Positions 1 through 6,083 of a stretch of 6,083 bases of DNA are shown piece after piece. This DNA comes from Alphaproteobacteria bacterium (GTDB lineage Bacteria; Pseudomonadota; Alphaproteobacteria; Micavibrionales; CSBR16-224), in assembly GCA_007116755.1 (NCBI GenBank), contig SKHU01000253.1, positions 1 through 6,083 on the forward strand, written 5' to 3'. The translations under genes were made by a program, and so were the position numbers. The notes under the pieces are model-generated. The model was not told where the DNA came from. It did no database searches and saw only the letters and a program-made list of their open reading frames with translations. How positions within the stretch are numbered: position 1 is the first letter of the stretch; the number at the start of each line of letters is the position of its first letter.

Positions 1-2125
1 AGAAATCCGTCGCCGCCAGCGGATGCTGTTCAGACGGCAGGATCACCGTACGGTTGCCCATCGCAATTGCAGGCGCGAGCAGCGAGATAAAGCCCAGCAG
101 CGGCGCTTCATCGGGGCAGACAATCCCCATAATGCCGACCGGCTCTTTCATGGCCACAGCCACGGCACGCATCGGCGGCGTATGCACCGCGCCTTCATAT
201 TTGTCGCACCATGCGCCATAGGTAAACAGCCGCTCAAGCGACAATTCCACCTCTTCGGCGGCTTTGGCTTTGGTTGCGCCGGTCATTGCCGTGATCCGTG
301 CGGCAAATTCGGATTTGCGGCGCTCGAGATTTTCGGCAATGTAATACAGAATCTGCGCGCGCAGGTGATGCGCGGCCTTGCCCCAGCCTTCCGCCTTGCG
401 TGCGGCTTCGACGGCATTGCGGATATCCTTGCGGTTGCCTTCGCCCGTCTGGCCGACCAATTCGCCTTCGGGCGAGAGAACCGACAGGCTGTAATTGCCG
501 TCGGGACGTGTCTGTTTGCCGCCGATAAAGAATTTCGGCGTCTGGTCGATCAGCCCGCCGGAGACGGAAACGGATTTCAGCCCGTGTTTTTTGCTGATGA
601 ACTCTTTTTCGCGCGGGGTATAGGGTTTGAGTTTTTTCAGGACGCTTTTTTTGAGATAGGCATACATGCCCTCGCGCCCGCCTTCGCGGCCGAAACCGGA
701 TTCGCGGTATCCGCCGAAACCGCAGGCCGCATCAAACAGATTGGCGGAATTGACCCAGACCACGCCCGCCTTCAGCTTCGGTGCAAGGTCCAGCGCCAGA
801 TTGATATTCTCGCTCCAGATTCCGGCCGCAAGACCGTAGCGCGTGTTATTGGCCAGCGCCACCGCTTCATCGGGGGTGCGGAACGTCATTGTTGAAAGGA
901 CGGGGCCGAAAATCTCTTTTTCCGCCACGGTCGAGGACGGCGACACATTCGCCAGCACCGTCGGCGGAATAAACCATCCCTTTTCCGGAACGGGACAAAG
1001 CTCCGGCGCAGGCTGAATCAGCTCCGCACCTTCCTTGACACCGGTTTTGATCATCGCGGTGATGTTGTCAAACTGGCTTTTATCGACAACCGCCCCCATA
1101 TCCACAGATTTGTCCAGCGGATCACCGATGCGGAAATTTTCCATGCGCCGCGCCAGTTTTTTATGAATCTTTTCGGCCACGCCTTCCTGCACCAGCATGC
1201 GCGATCCCGCGCAGCAGACCTCGCCCTGATTGAACCAGATCCCGTCCACCACACCTTCGACCGCCGCATCCAGATCGGCATCGTCAAATACGATCATCGG
1301 AGATTTTCCGCCCAGTTCCAGTGTCAGCGCTTTGCCGCTGCCGGCTGTCGCGGCGCGGATCATACGACCGACTTCGGTCGAACCGGTAAAGGCGATTTTA
1401 TCGACATCATCATGCGCGACCAGCGCCGCGCCGGTTTTCCCTGCGCCCTGCACGATATTGACCACGCCCTCGGGCAGTCCGGCCTCCATACAGATTTCCG
1501 CAAACAGCATCGCCGAAAGCGGCGTGAATTCCGCCGGTTTCAACACAACGGTATTGCCCGCGGCCAGTGCGGGCGCGATTTTCCACGCCAGCATCAACAG
1601 CGGGAAATTCCACGGAATCACCTGCCCGACAACACCGTGCGCCTCATAGCCCGGAAACTCCGTTTCCAGCAGTTGCGCCCATCCGGCATGGTGATAAAAA
1701 TGCCGCGCCGCCAGCGGCACGTCGATATCGCGGGTTTCGCGCACCGGCTTGCCGTTATCCAGCGTTTCGACAACGGCAAAAAGCCGCCCGTGTTTTTGCA
1801 ACAGCCGCGCGATGGCATAAAGATATTTGGCGCGGCGGAACGGGGAAAGCGCCTGCCATGCGGGCAGCGCCTTGCGTGCGGCCTTGACCGCCGTATCCAC
1901 ATCTTTTGCCGTGCCGTCAAGAATATCGGCCAGTTTTTCGCCTGTTGCCGGATTAACGGTTTTGAAATATTTTCCGTCTTTGGGTGTCACCCATTTGCCG
2001 CCGATAAAATGGCCGAATTTTTCTTTATGGTCTTTCAGCCATGCGCGCGCATGTGCGTCACTTTCAGGGGCGGGGCCGTAATCCATCGTCTCGAAAATCT
2101 CTTTTGCTTTCGGCTCTGCGGTCAT
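1..2125 (-). CDS. ALDH16-type two-domain aldehyde dehydrogenase (3' end outside window)
   Basis: The reverse strand reads open from ATG at 2125 to the window edge (708 residues, no stop), so the C-terminus is missing. Residues about 40-497 form a full NAD(P)-dependent aldehyde dehydrogenase domain, a cytosolic family oxidising aldehydes to carboxylic acids. Visible motifs are PWNFPL (Asn173, oxyanion hole), KPAE (Lys196, cofactor), FTGSTEVG (247-254), ELGGKSP (general base Glu270), FNQGEVCCAGSR (nucleophile Cys304) and EIFGPV (Glu404). After a linker, residues about 531-708 restart an ALDH fold (FFIGGK, then AVEAARKAEGW), but PWNFPL is replaced by CPDEAPL and KPSE by LPSE, so this second domain looks catalytically dead. 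One active plus one degenerate domain is the ALDH16 pattern. Family members are about 800 residues, so perhaps 60-100 are missing. The substrate cannot be read from sequence. The start is supported by AAAGGAG seven bases upstream. The gene lies 40 bases behind secA. Family call is firm; the ALDH16 assignment is strong but rests on a partial second domain. Confidence 0.9.
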   Translation of the reverse strand, partial: MTAEPKAKEIFETMDYGPAPESDAHARAWLKDHKEKFGHFIGGKWVTPKDGKYFKTVNPATGEKLADILDGTAKDVDTAVKAARKALPAWQALSPFRRAKYLYAIARLLQKHGRLFAVVETLDNGKPVRETRDIDVPLAARHFYHHAGWAQLLETEFPGYEAHGVVGQVIPWNFPLLMLAWKIAPALAAGNTVVLKPAEFTPLSAMLFAEICMEAGLPEGVVNIVQGAGKTGAALVAHDDVDKIAFTGSTEVGRMIRAATAGSGKALTLELGGKSPMIVFDDADLDAAVEGVVDGIWFNQGEVCCAGSRMLVQEGVAEKIHKKLARRMENFRIGDPLDKSVDMGAVVDKSQFDNITAMIKTGVKEGAELIQPAPELCPVPEKGWFIPPTVLANVSPSSTVAEKEIFGPVLSTMTFRTPDEAVALANNTRYGLAAGIWSENINLALDLAPKLKAGVVWVNSANLFDAACGFGGYRESGFGREGGREGMYAYLKKSVLKKLKPYTPREKEFISKKHGLKSVSVSGGLIDQTPKFFIGGKQTRPDGNYSLSVLSPEGELVGQTGEGNRKDIRNAVEAARKAEGWGKAAHHLRAQILYYIAENLERRKSEFAARITAMTGATKAKAAEEVELSLERLFTYGAWCDKYEGAVHTPPMRAVAVAMKEPVGIMGIVCPDEAPLLGFISLLAPAIAMGNRTVILPSEQHPLAATDF

Positions 2126-2132
2126 GGGCCTG

Positions 2133-2139
2133 CTCCTTT
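2133..2139 (-). promoter_or_regulatory. Ribosome binding site of the ALDH gene
   Basis: On the minus strand AAAGGAG ends seven bases before the ATG at 2125. It is a near-consensus Shine-Dalgarno sequence at optimal spacing and it fixes the ALDH start. No convincing promoter hexamers lie in the 40 bases between this gene and secA, so translation probably initiates on a transcript coming from secA or from a promoter inside the secA 3' end. Confidence 0.8.
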
Positions 2140-2153
2140 CGTTTTTTAAAAAT

Positions 2154-2171
2154 TCAAAATCAAAATCAAAA
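2154..2171 (-). repeat. Three tandem TTTTGA hexamers spanning the secA stop codon
   Basis: The plus strand shows TCAAAA three times in perfect tandem, which reads TTTTGA three times on the coding strand. The first copy supplies the final bases of the last secA codon region and the TGA stop at 2166-2168. Because the unit is six bases long, the other two TGAs (at 2160-2162 and 2154-2156) are in the same frame, and a TAA follows shortly after. The result is a run of back-up stop codons. It most likely arose by slippage; any function in preventing read-through is conjecture. Confidence 0.8.
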
Positions 2172-4895
2172 TTTACGTCCGTGACAATGCTTGTATTTCT
2201 TCTGGCTGCCGCACGGACAGGGTGCGTTGCGCGGCGTATCCGTCCATGTTTCCGGATCTTTTTCGTCAAATTCCGGCTTCACATAGGTGCCGTCTTCCGT
2301 CATCGTGCCGGGCTGTCCGCCGGCTGCCTGATCGGGGAAAAGCCCTGCGCCGCGCTCTTCGCGCATCTTCATATCGGCCTGACGCGGAATTTGCGGCATT
2401 TCCCGGCTGGGCTCAACATTGCAGAGCAGCGCCGTGACGTTTTCGCGGAAATTGTCCAGCATTTGCTCGAACATCAAAAACGCCTCGGATTTATATTCGA
2501 TCAGCGGGTCTTTCTGGGCATAGCCGCGCAGATAAATCCCCTGTTTGAGCTGTTCAAGACTTTGCAGGTGATCGCGCCAGCTTTGGTCGAGAATCTGCAA
2601 AACAACGATTTTTTCCAGACGGCGCATATTTTCCGCCGAAAAATTCGCGGTTTTCTCGGCCATTTTTTTGTCCGAGGCCTCCATCAGGCGTTCAAGGAGT
2701 TCCTCCTGCGCCACGCCTTCCTCTTTACCCCAGTCTTCAATCGACTCGTGCAGCCCCAGAAGACGCTGCGATTCATGCTGCAGGGATTCCAGATCCCATT
2801 GCTCGGAATAGCTGCCCGGCGGCATGAATTGGCCGACCAGCGTTTCGATGATATCGTGACGCATATCACGTACCATTTCGGATACATCGTCGCTGTCCAT
2901 CACCTCGCGGCGCTGTTCATAAACAACTTTACGCTGGTCATTCATCACATTATCGAATTTCAGCAGGTTTTTCCGCATTTCGTAATGCTGTTTTTCGATT
3001 TTTTTCTGGGCGCTTTCCATCGCCTTGGTAATCATCGGATGCACGATCGGCTGGCCTTTGGGCATACCCATTTTATTCAGGAATCCCTGCAGACGCTCGG
3101 ATTCGAAAATCCGCATCAGATCATCTTCCAGCGAGATAAAAAACTTGCTGGCGCCCGGATCGCCCTGACGGCCGGAACGGCCGCGCAGCTGGTTATCGAT
3201 GCGGCGGGATTCGTGGCGTTCCGTACCCAGAATAAACAGCCCGCCCTGCTCGCAGACAAAATCGGCCGCCTCGGCAATTTCCTTGCGGATTTTGTCTTCC
3301 ATTTTTTTGCGTTTGATATCGTCGGCACCGGCCGGAATCTCTTCGGCGCAGCGCATATCGAAATTGCCGCCCAGCTTGATATCCGTTCCGCGACCGGCCA
3401 TGTTGGTGGCAATCGTCACCGCGCCCGGCACACCGGCCTGTGAGATAATCTGCGCCTCCTGCTCGTGATAACGGGCGTTGAGGACGTTGTGTTTGACCTT
3501 GACCTTTTTCAGCAATTTTGACAGATATTCCGATTTTTCAATCGAGGTCGTGCCGACCAGTATCGGCTGCTGGCGGTCATAACATTCGCGAATCTGTTCG
3601 ATGATCGCATCGTATTTCTCGTCGCGCATGGCGTAAACCTCGTCATCCCAGTCCTTGCGGACCAGCGGCATATTCGTCGGAATATCGACAACGGTCAGCC
3701 CGTAAATATCTTCGAATTCCGCCGCCTCGGTCATGGCCGTTCCGGTCATGCCCGACAGTTTCGGATAAAGGCGGAAATAATTCTGATAGGTAATGGTCGC
3801 CAGAACCTGATTGGCGTTCTGGACATGCACGCGCTCTTTCGCTTCAATCGCCTGATGCAGCCCGTCGGACAGGCGGCGGCCGTCCATGATGCGGCCTGTA
3901 AATTCGTCGATCAGCATAATCTGTCCGTCCTTGACGATATAATGATCGTCCTTTTTGAACATGATATGCGCGCGCAGCGCCTGCTGTACGTGATGCACAA
4001 GATTGATGTTCTGCGGATCATACAACCCGCCTTCGGTCATCACGCCGTGTTTTTTCAAAAGGTCTTCGACATGGTCGATGCCGTGTTCGGTCAATGTGAC
4101 GTTTTTGAGTTTTTCGTCCAGATCGTAATCATCCGGCCCCAGATGCGGGATGACCTGATCAACAGCGCCGTAAAGCTCGGCAATTTCCTGAACCGCGCCG
4201 GAGATCACCAGCGGTGTCCGCGCCTCGTCAATCAGGATCGAATCCACCTCATCGACGATGGCAAAATTGAAATCGCGCTGCACCATCTCGTCGAGATTAA
4301 TCTTCATATTGTCGCGCAGATAATCGAATCCGAATTCGTGGTTGGTGCCGTAAGTGACATCCGCCGCATAGGCGGCGCGGCGGTCGGCATCGGTCATATT
4401 GCCGACAATAAAGCCGACTTTCATATCCAGCGCTTCGTAAACGGGGCGCATCCAGTCCGCATCACGCTGTGCCAGATAATCGTTGACGGTAACGATATGC
4501 ACGCCCTTGCCGCCCAGCGCATTCAGATAGACCGGCAATGTGGCGACAAGGGTTTTTCCCTCACCCGTGCGCATTTCCGCGATTTTGCCCTGATGCAGAA
4601 CAATCCCGCCCATCAGCTGCACGTCAAAAGGACGGTGATCGATGGTGCGCCGCGCCGCTTCACGCACGGCCGCGAAAGCTTCGGGCAGCAGATCGTCAAG
4701 GGTTTCCCCGTCGTCCAGCCGTTTTTTGAATTTTTCCGTCAGGCCTTTCAGCTCTTCGTCGGAGAGATTTTGCATCTCCGGCTCAAGCATATTGATCTGA
4801 TCCACGGGTTTTTGCATGGCACGCAGCTCGCGCTCGTTGCTGCTGCCAAAGATTTTATGGGCAAGTGCGCCGAACATCTTAAACATTTTCTCCAT
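2166..4895 (-). CDS. secA: Preprotein translocase ATPase subunit SecA
   Basis: SecA binds secretory precursors and SecYEG at the inner membrane and uses ATP hydrolysis to push unfolded proteins through the channel. The 909-residue length matches the family. Domains in order: NBD1 with Walker A TGEGKT (110-115, Lys114) and Walker B DEVD (215-218); the preprotein crosslinking domain at about 230-375; NBD2 at about 420-590 with GRGTDIKLGG (501-510) and the arginine-finger motif QLRGRSGRQGDPG (569-581); then the helical scaffold and two-helix finger with LRGYAQKDP (fingertip Tyr792). A linker leads to an intact zinc-binding SEC-C tail (Cys893, Cys895, Cys904, His905), which contacts SecB and phospholipid. 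The start is uncertain: ATG at 4895 has only AGGA 13 bases upstream, while Met4 (4886) and Met7 (4877, MFGALA) are alternatives, Met7 resembling the usual alphaproteobacterial N-terminus. There is no secM-like gene upstream, so SecM arrest control as in E. coli is not present here. The gene is divergent from the parvulin gene and followed by the ALDH. Confidence 0.99.
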   Translation of the reverse strand: MEKMFKMFGALAHKIFGSSNERELRAMQKPVDQINMLEPEMQNLSDEELKGLTEKFKKRLDDGETLDDLLPEAFAAVREAARRTIDHRPFDVQLMGGIVLHQGKIAEMRTGEGKTLVATLPVYLNALGGKGVHIVTVNDYLAQRDADWMRPVYEALDMKVGFIVGNMTDADRRAAYAADVTYGTNHEFGFDYLRDNMKINLDEMVQRDFNFAIVDEVDSILIDEARTPLVISGAVQEIAELYGAVDQVIPHLGPDDYDLDEKLKNVTLTEHGIDHVEDLLKKHGVMTEGGLYDPQNINLVHHVQQALRAHIMFKKDDHYIVKDGQIMLIDEFTGRIMDGRRLSDGLHQAIEAKERVHVQNANQVLATITYQNYFRLYPKLSGMTGTAMTEAAEFEDIYGLTVVDIPTNMPLVRKDWDDEVYAMRDEKYDAIIEQIRECYDRQQPILVGTTSIEKSEYLSKLLKKVKVKHNVLNARYHEQEAQIISQAGVPGAVTIATNMAGRGTDIKLGGNFDMRCAEEIPAGADDIKRKKMEDKIRKEIAEAADFVCEQGGLFILGTERHESRRIDNQLRGRSGRQGDPGASKFFISLEDDLMRIFESERLQGFLNKMGMPKGQPIVHPMITKAMESAQKKIEKQHYEMRKNLLKFDNVMNDQRKVVYEQRREVMDSDDVSEMVRDMRHDIIETLVGQFMPPGSYSEQWDLESLQHESQRLLGLHESIEDWGKEEGVAQEELLERLMEASDKKMAEKTANFSAENMRRLEKIVVLQILDQSWRDHLQSLEQLKQGIYLRGYAQKDPLIEYKSEAFLMFEQMLDNFRENVTALLCNVEPSREMPQIPRQADMKMREERGAGLFPDQAAGGQPGTMTEDGTYVKPEFDEKDPETWTDTPRNAPCPCGSQKKYKHCHGRKF

Positions 4896-4920
4896 CAGTC
4901 TATATTATTCCTGTGTGGAT

Positions 4921-4949
4921 TTTATACACCGCACCGCCGCCAGATACAA
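4921..4949 (-). promoter_or_regulatory. Candidate sigma70-type promoter of secA
   Basis: On the minus strand TTGTAT (4944-4949) is followed by a 17-base spacer and TATAAA (4921-4926). The -10 hexamer matches consensus at five of six positions, the -35 at three of six. Transcription would begin near 4914, giving a leader of only about 20 bases and placing the weak AGGA (4909-4912) almost at the 5' end. This is the best candidate in the divergent region, but the short leader makes it tentative. Confidence 0.35.
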
Positions 4950-5001
4950 GCTTTCTTCGCAGTTTTGCCGCCGAATTTACCCTTGCAATCACGGAAAAAC
5001 C

Positions 5002-5030
5002 CTGCCATAGATGGTTTCGTCCGTCATAAG
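5002..5030 (+). promoter_or_regulatory. Candidate promoter of the parvulin gene
   Basis: CTGCCA (5002-5007), a 17-base spacer and CATAAG (5025-5030) each match the sigma70 consensus at four of six positions. A competing pair, TTGCAA (4983-4988) with CATAGA (5006-5011), also has 17-base spacing but a poorer -10. Both lie within the 163-base region shared with secA, and neither is strong enough to be certain. Confidence 0.25.
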
Positions 5031-5042
5031 ATGAACATTATC

Positions 5043-5048
5043 AAGGAG
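5043..5048 (+). promoter_or_regulatory. Ribosome binding site of the parvulin gene
   Basis: AAGGAG lies ten bases before the ATG at 5059. It is a strong Shine-Dalgarno sequence at slightly long but normal spacing, and it selects this ATG. The hydrophobic segment that follows immediately also supports this start. Confidence 0.8.
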
Positions 5049-5058
5049 AGACCCGAAA

Positions 5059-5904
5059 ATGTCAGCACGTTTTTATACATTTATTTTTGCCGGCGCGATC
5101 ATTGCCGCCACCGCTTTTTTTCTGTTCGCGGGCGGGGATAACGCCGCCGCAAGCCGCGACAACCCGACGGTCGCCGTCGTCAATGGCGAGGAAATCAAAC
5201 GCAGCGAGATCATGGATGTCATGAACAATGTTCCCCCCGGCCTGCCGATTACGGCGGAACAGATTTTTCCGATGGTGATCGACCAGATGATCACGGAAAA
5301 GCTGCTGCAGAAAGAAGCCGCCAAATCCGGTCTGGAAAACGATCCGGAATTCCGCAAGATGATGGAAGAAGCAAAAAAGCAGATTTTGAAAAATATGTAT
5401 CTGGAGCGCAAGATGAAGGAAATCGTCGATGCGAAGCAGATCAAATCCGAATATCAGCGTCTGATCAAGGAACATACGGGCATGGAAGAAACCCGCGCCA
5501 GCCACATCCTTGTCGAAACGCGTGACGAAGCGCTGGAACTGATCAAAAAGCTTGACGCAGGCGGGGATTTCGCCGCACTGGCGCGCGCGCATTCGAAAGA
5601 TCCGGAAGCGGCCAATGGCGGCGATCTCGGCTATTTCACATCGGATGAAATCGCGCCCGAATTCGGCGCGGCTGCCGCAAAAATCAAAAAAGGCGCTTAT
5701 GCGAAAGAGCCTGTGCAAACGCAATTCGGCTGGCATGTTGTCAAGGTCGAGGATCGCCGCAAGCGCCCCGCGCCGAAGCTGGAAGAGGTCGAGGATATGA
5801 TCCGCAACCAGCTTGGCCAGAAAGCGCTGGAAAAATACGTTCAGGAACTGCGCGCCGGCGCGGAGATCAAGCGCTTCACCTTTGACGGCGAACCGCTGAA
5901 CTGA
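5059..5904 (+). CDS. Parvulin-type peptidylprolyl isomerase, exported (PpiC/PrsA/SurA family)
   Basis: The 281-residue protein should catalyse cis-trans isomerisation of prolyl bonds and assist folding of exported proteins in the periplasm. Residues 5-24 form a hydrophobic segment after a short N-terminus with Arg4, a signal peptide or signal anchor. No lipobox cysteine is present, so it is not a PrsA-style lipoprotein; cleavage after about residue 31 (NAAAS) is possible but unclear. Residues 37-143 form a helical chaperone-like region starting with VAVVNGEEI, typical of SurA/PrsA N-terminal domains. The parvulin domain spans about 144-234: ASHILV (His149), FAALARAHSKDPEAANGGDLGYF (written with gaps: FAALARAHSKDP at 171-182 and GGDLGYF at 187-193), then QFGWHVVKV (222-230, Phe223 and His226). 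These are the conserved core residues, so it is probably active. A charged helix closes the protein. It is transcribed divergently from secA, in keeping with a role in folding Sec substrates, and ends before a strong terminator, so it appears monocistronic. Exact subfamily is uncertain. Confidence 0.93.
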   Translation: MSARFYTFIFAGAIIAATAFFLFAGGDNAAASRDNPTVAVVNGEEIKRSEIMDVMNNVPPGLPITAEQIFPMVIDQMITEKLLQKEAAKSGLENDPEFRKMMEEAKKQILKNMYLERKMKEIVDAKQIKSEYQRLIKEHTGMEETRASHILVETRDEALELIKKLDAGGDFAALARAHSKDPEAANGGDLGYFTSDEIAPEFGAAAAKIKKGAYAKEPVQTQFGWHVVKVEDRRKRPAPKLEEVEDMIRNQLGQKALEKYVQELRAGAEIKRFTFDGEPLN

Positions 5905-5936
5905 CCGCAATAAAAAAGACAAAAATCAAGACACAA

Positions 5937-5966
5937 AACGCTCCGCTCCGGCGGGGCGTTTTTTTT
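5937..5966 (+). terminator. Intrinsic terminator after the parvulin gene
   Basis: Arms AACGCTCCGC (5937-5946) and GCGGGGCGTT (5951-5960) pair over ten base pairs with a single U-G wobble. They close a four-base TCCG loop on a C-G pair, the C(UNCG)G class of very stable tetraloops. A run of eight T (5959-5966) follows directly. It lies 32 bases after the stop codon at 5902-5904. The A-run on the other side is only four bases, so it should act mainly on plus-strand transcription. Confidence 0.93.
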
Positions 5967-5995
5967 CAGACTGTACGGACAAGGATTTTTAACCT

Positions 5996-6023
5996 GTCAT
6001 TCTGAGCCGTAGGTGAAGAATCT
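5996..6023. repeat. Short palindromic repeat unit, GTCATTCTGAG type
   Basis: ATTCT (5999-6003) pairs with AGAAT (6017-6021), and an inner CC (6007-6008) pairs with GG (6012-6013) around GTA. The unit opens with GTCATT and ends with GAATCT. The core resembles the dispersed GTCATTCTGAGC...GAAGAATCT elements known from many bacterial genomes. That it is dispersed in this genome is inferred from resemblance, since only one copy is visible here. Confidence 0.65.
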
Positions 6024-6028
6024 TTATC

Positions 6029-6065
6029 CGTCATTGCGCGGAGCGACAGCGACGCGGCAATCCAG
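6029..6065. repeat. Short palindromic repeat unit, GTCATTGCG...GCAATCCAG type
   Basis: ATTGC (6033-6037) pairs with GCAAT (6057-6061), and the stem continues with GCG (6038-6040) against CGC (6053-6055) past a bulged G at 6056. The loop contains GAGCGACAGCGA. The unit starts with the same GTCATT as the preceding repeat, 34 bases further on. It closely resembles GTCATTGCGAG...GCAATCCAG palindromes known to be scattered through Rickettsiales and other alphaproteobacterial genomes. No gene lies between 5967 and 6083; outside the two repeat units nothing else is recognisable there. Confidence 0.7.
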
Positions 6066-6083
6066 AGTCCTCTCCCTTTTCCG

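Noticed and set aside
23..895. 290-codon plus-strand open frame opposite the ALDH second domain
   Set aside because: The minus strand encodes a continuous ALDH-like protein here. The plus-strand product has no recognisable motif.
1163..2149. 328-codon plus-strand open frame opposite the ALDH
   Set aside because: It covers the part of the opposite strand that encodes the ALDH catalytic motifs, including Cys304 and Glu270. The composition is that of a mirror frame and there is no good ribosome binding site.
2141..2152. T-run/A-run palindrome between secA and the ALDH as a possible terminator
   Set aside because: It is a self-complementary AT tract without a GC stem or a real loop, so it would not form a stable RNA hairpin.
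2124..3443. 439-codon open frame on the plus strand opposite the secA 3' half
   Set aside because: It lies wholly antisense to a well-conserved secA, has no family resemblance and has a His/Phe/Arg-rich composition typical of a mirror frame. It is open because the sense gene rarely uses TTA, CTA or TCA codons.
3825..5141. 438-codon open frame on the plus strand opposite the secA 5' half and running into the parvulin gene
   Set aside because: It is antisense to the secA NBD1 region and overlaps the parvulin start in another frame. Its protein has no recognisable domain, so it is a shadow of two real genes.
5062..5922. 286-codon minus-strand open frame opposite the parvulin gene
   Set aside because: It is fully antisense to a parvulin gene with a strong ribosome binding site and conserved motifs. 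The Phe/Arg-rich product looks like a shadow.
5967..6083. CRISPR array or tRNA in the right-hand non-coding end
   Set aside because: The two palindromes differ in sequence and there is no repeat-spacer pattern. No cloverleaf or TPsiC-loop sequence was found.

Overview
The window looks like a chromosomal core region of an alphaproteobacterium. Three things suggest this: the closest remembered SecA N-termini (reading MFGALA.KIFGS from residue 7) are alphaproteobacterial; secA sits next to a divergent PpiC-type parvulin gene, a pairing I recall from that class; and the right end carries short palindromes of the GTCATTGCG...GCAATCCAG type, familiar from Rickettsiales and other alphaproteobacteria. 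The order or genus cannot be fixed from this window. Base composition looks moderately GC-rich and even throughout, with no sign of recent transfer in the genes.

Layout. (1) Positions 1-2125, minus strand: a large aldehyde dehydrogenase whose 3' end lies beyond the left edge. The visible 708 residues hold one complete, catalytically competent ALDH domain and the first part of a second ALDH-like domain that has lost key residues, which is the ALDH16 architecture. (2) Positions 2126-2165: a 40-base gap with a good ribosome binding site for the ALDH, a (TCAAAA)3 hexamer repeat running into the secA stop codon, and no terminator. (3) Positions 2166-4895, minus strand: complete secA, the ATPase motor of the Sec preprotein translocase. 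(4) Positions 4896-5058: a 163-base divergent intergenic region with candidate promoters for both directions. (5) Positions 5059-5904, plus strand: a membrane-anchored or secreted parvulin-type peptidylprolyl isomerase. (6) Positions 5937-5966: a strong intrinsic terminator with a UNCG-class tetraloop. (7) Positions 5967-6083: no gene; two tandem palindromic repeat units that both begin GTCATT.

How the genes fit together. SecA drives unfolded proteins through SecYEG, and the divergent parvulin is well placed to fold them on the far side of the membrane, so the shared intergenic region may coordinate export with post-export folding. The ALDH follows secA on the same strand with no visible terminator and may be co-transcribed with it, although no functional link between the two is apparent. 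I did not find an undescribed multi-gene system here. The most interesting items are the ALDH16-type double-domain protein in an unusual position behind secA and the tandem palindromes at the right end.
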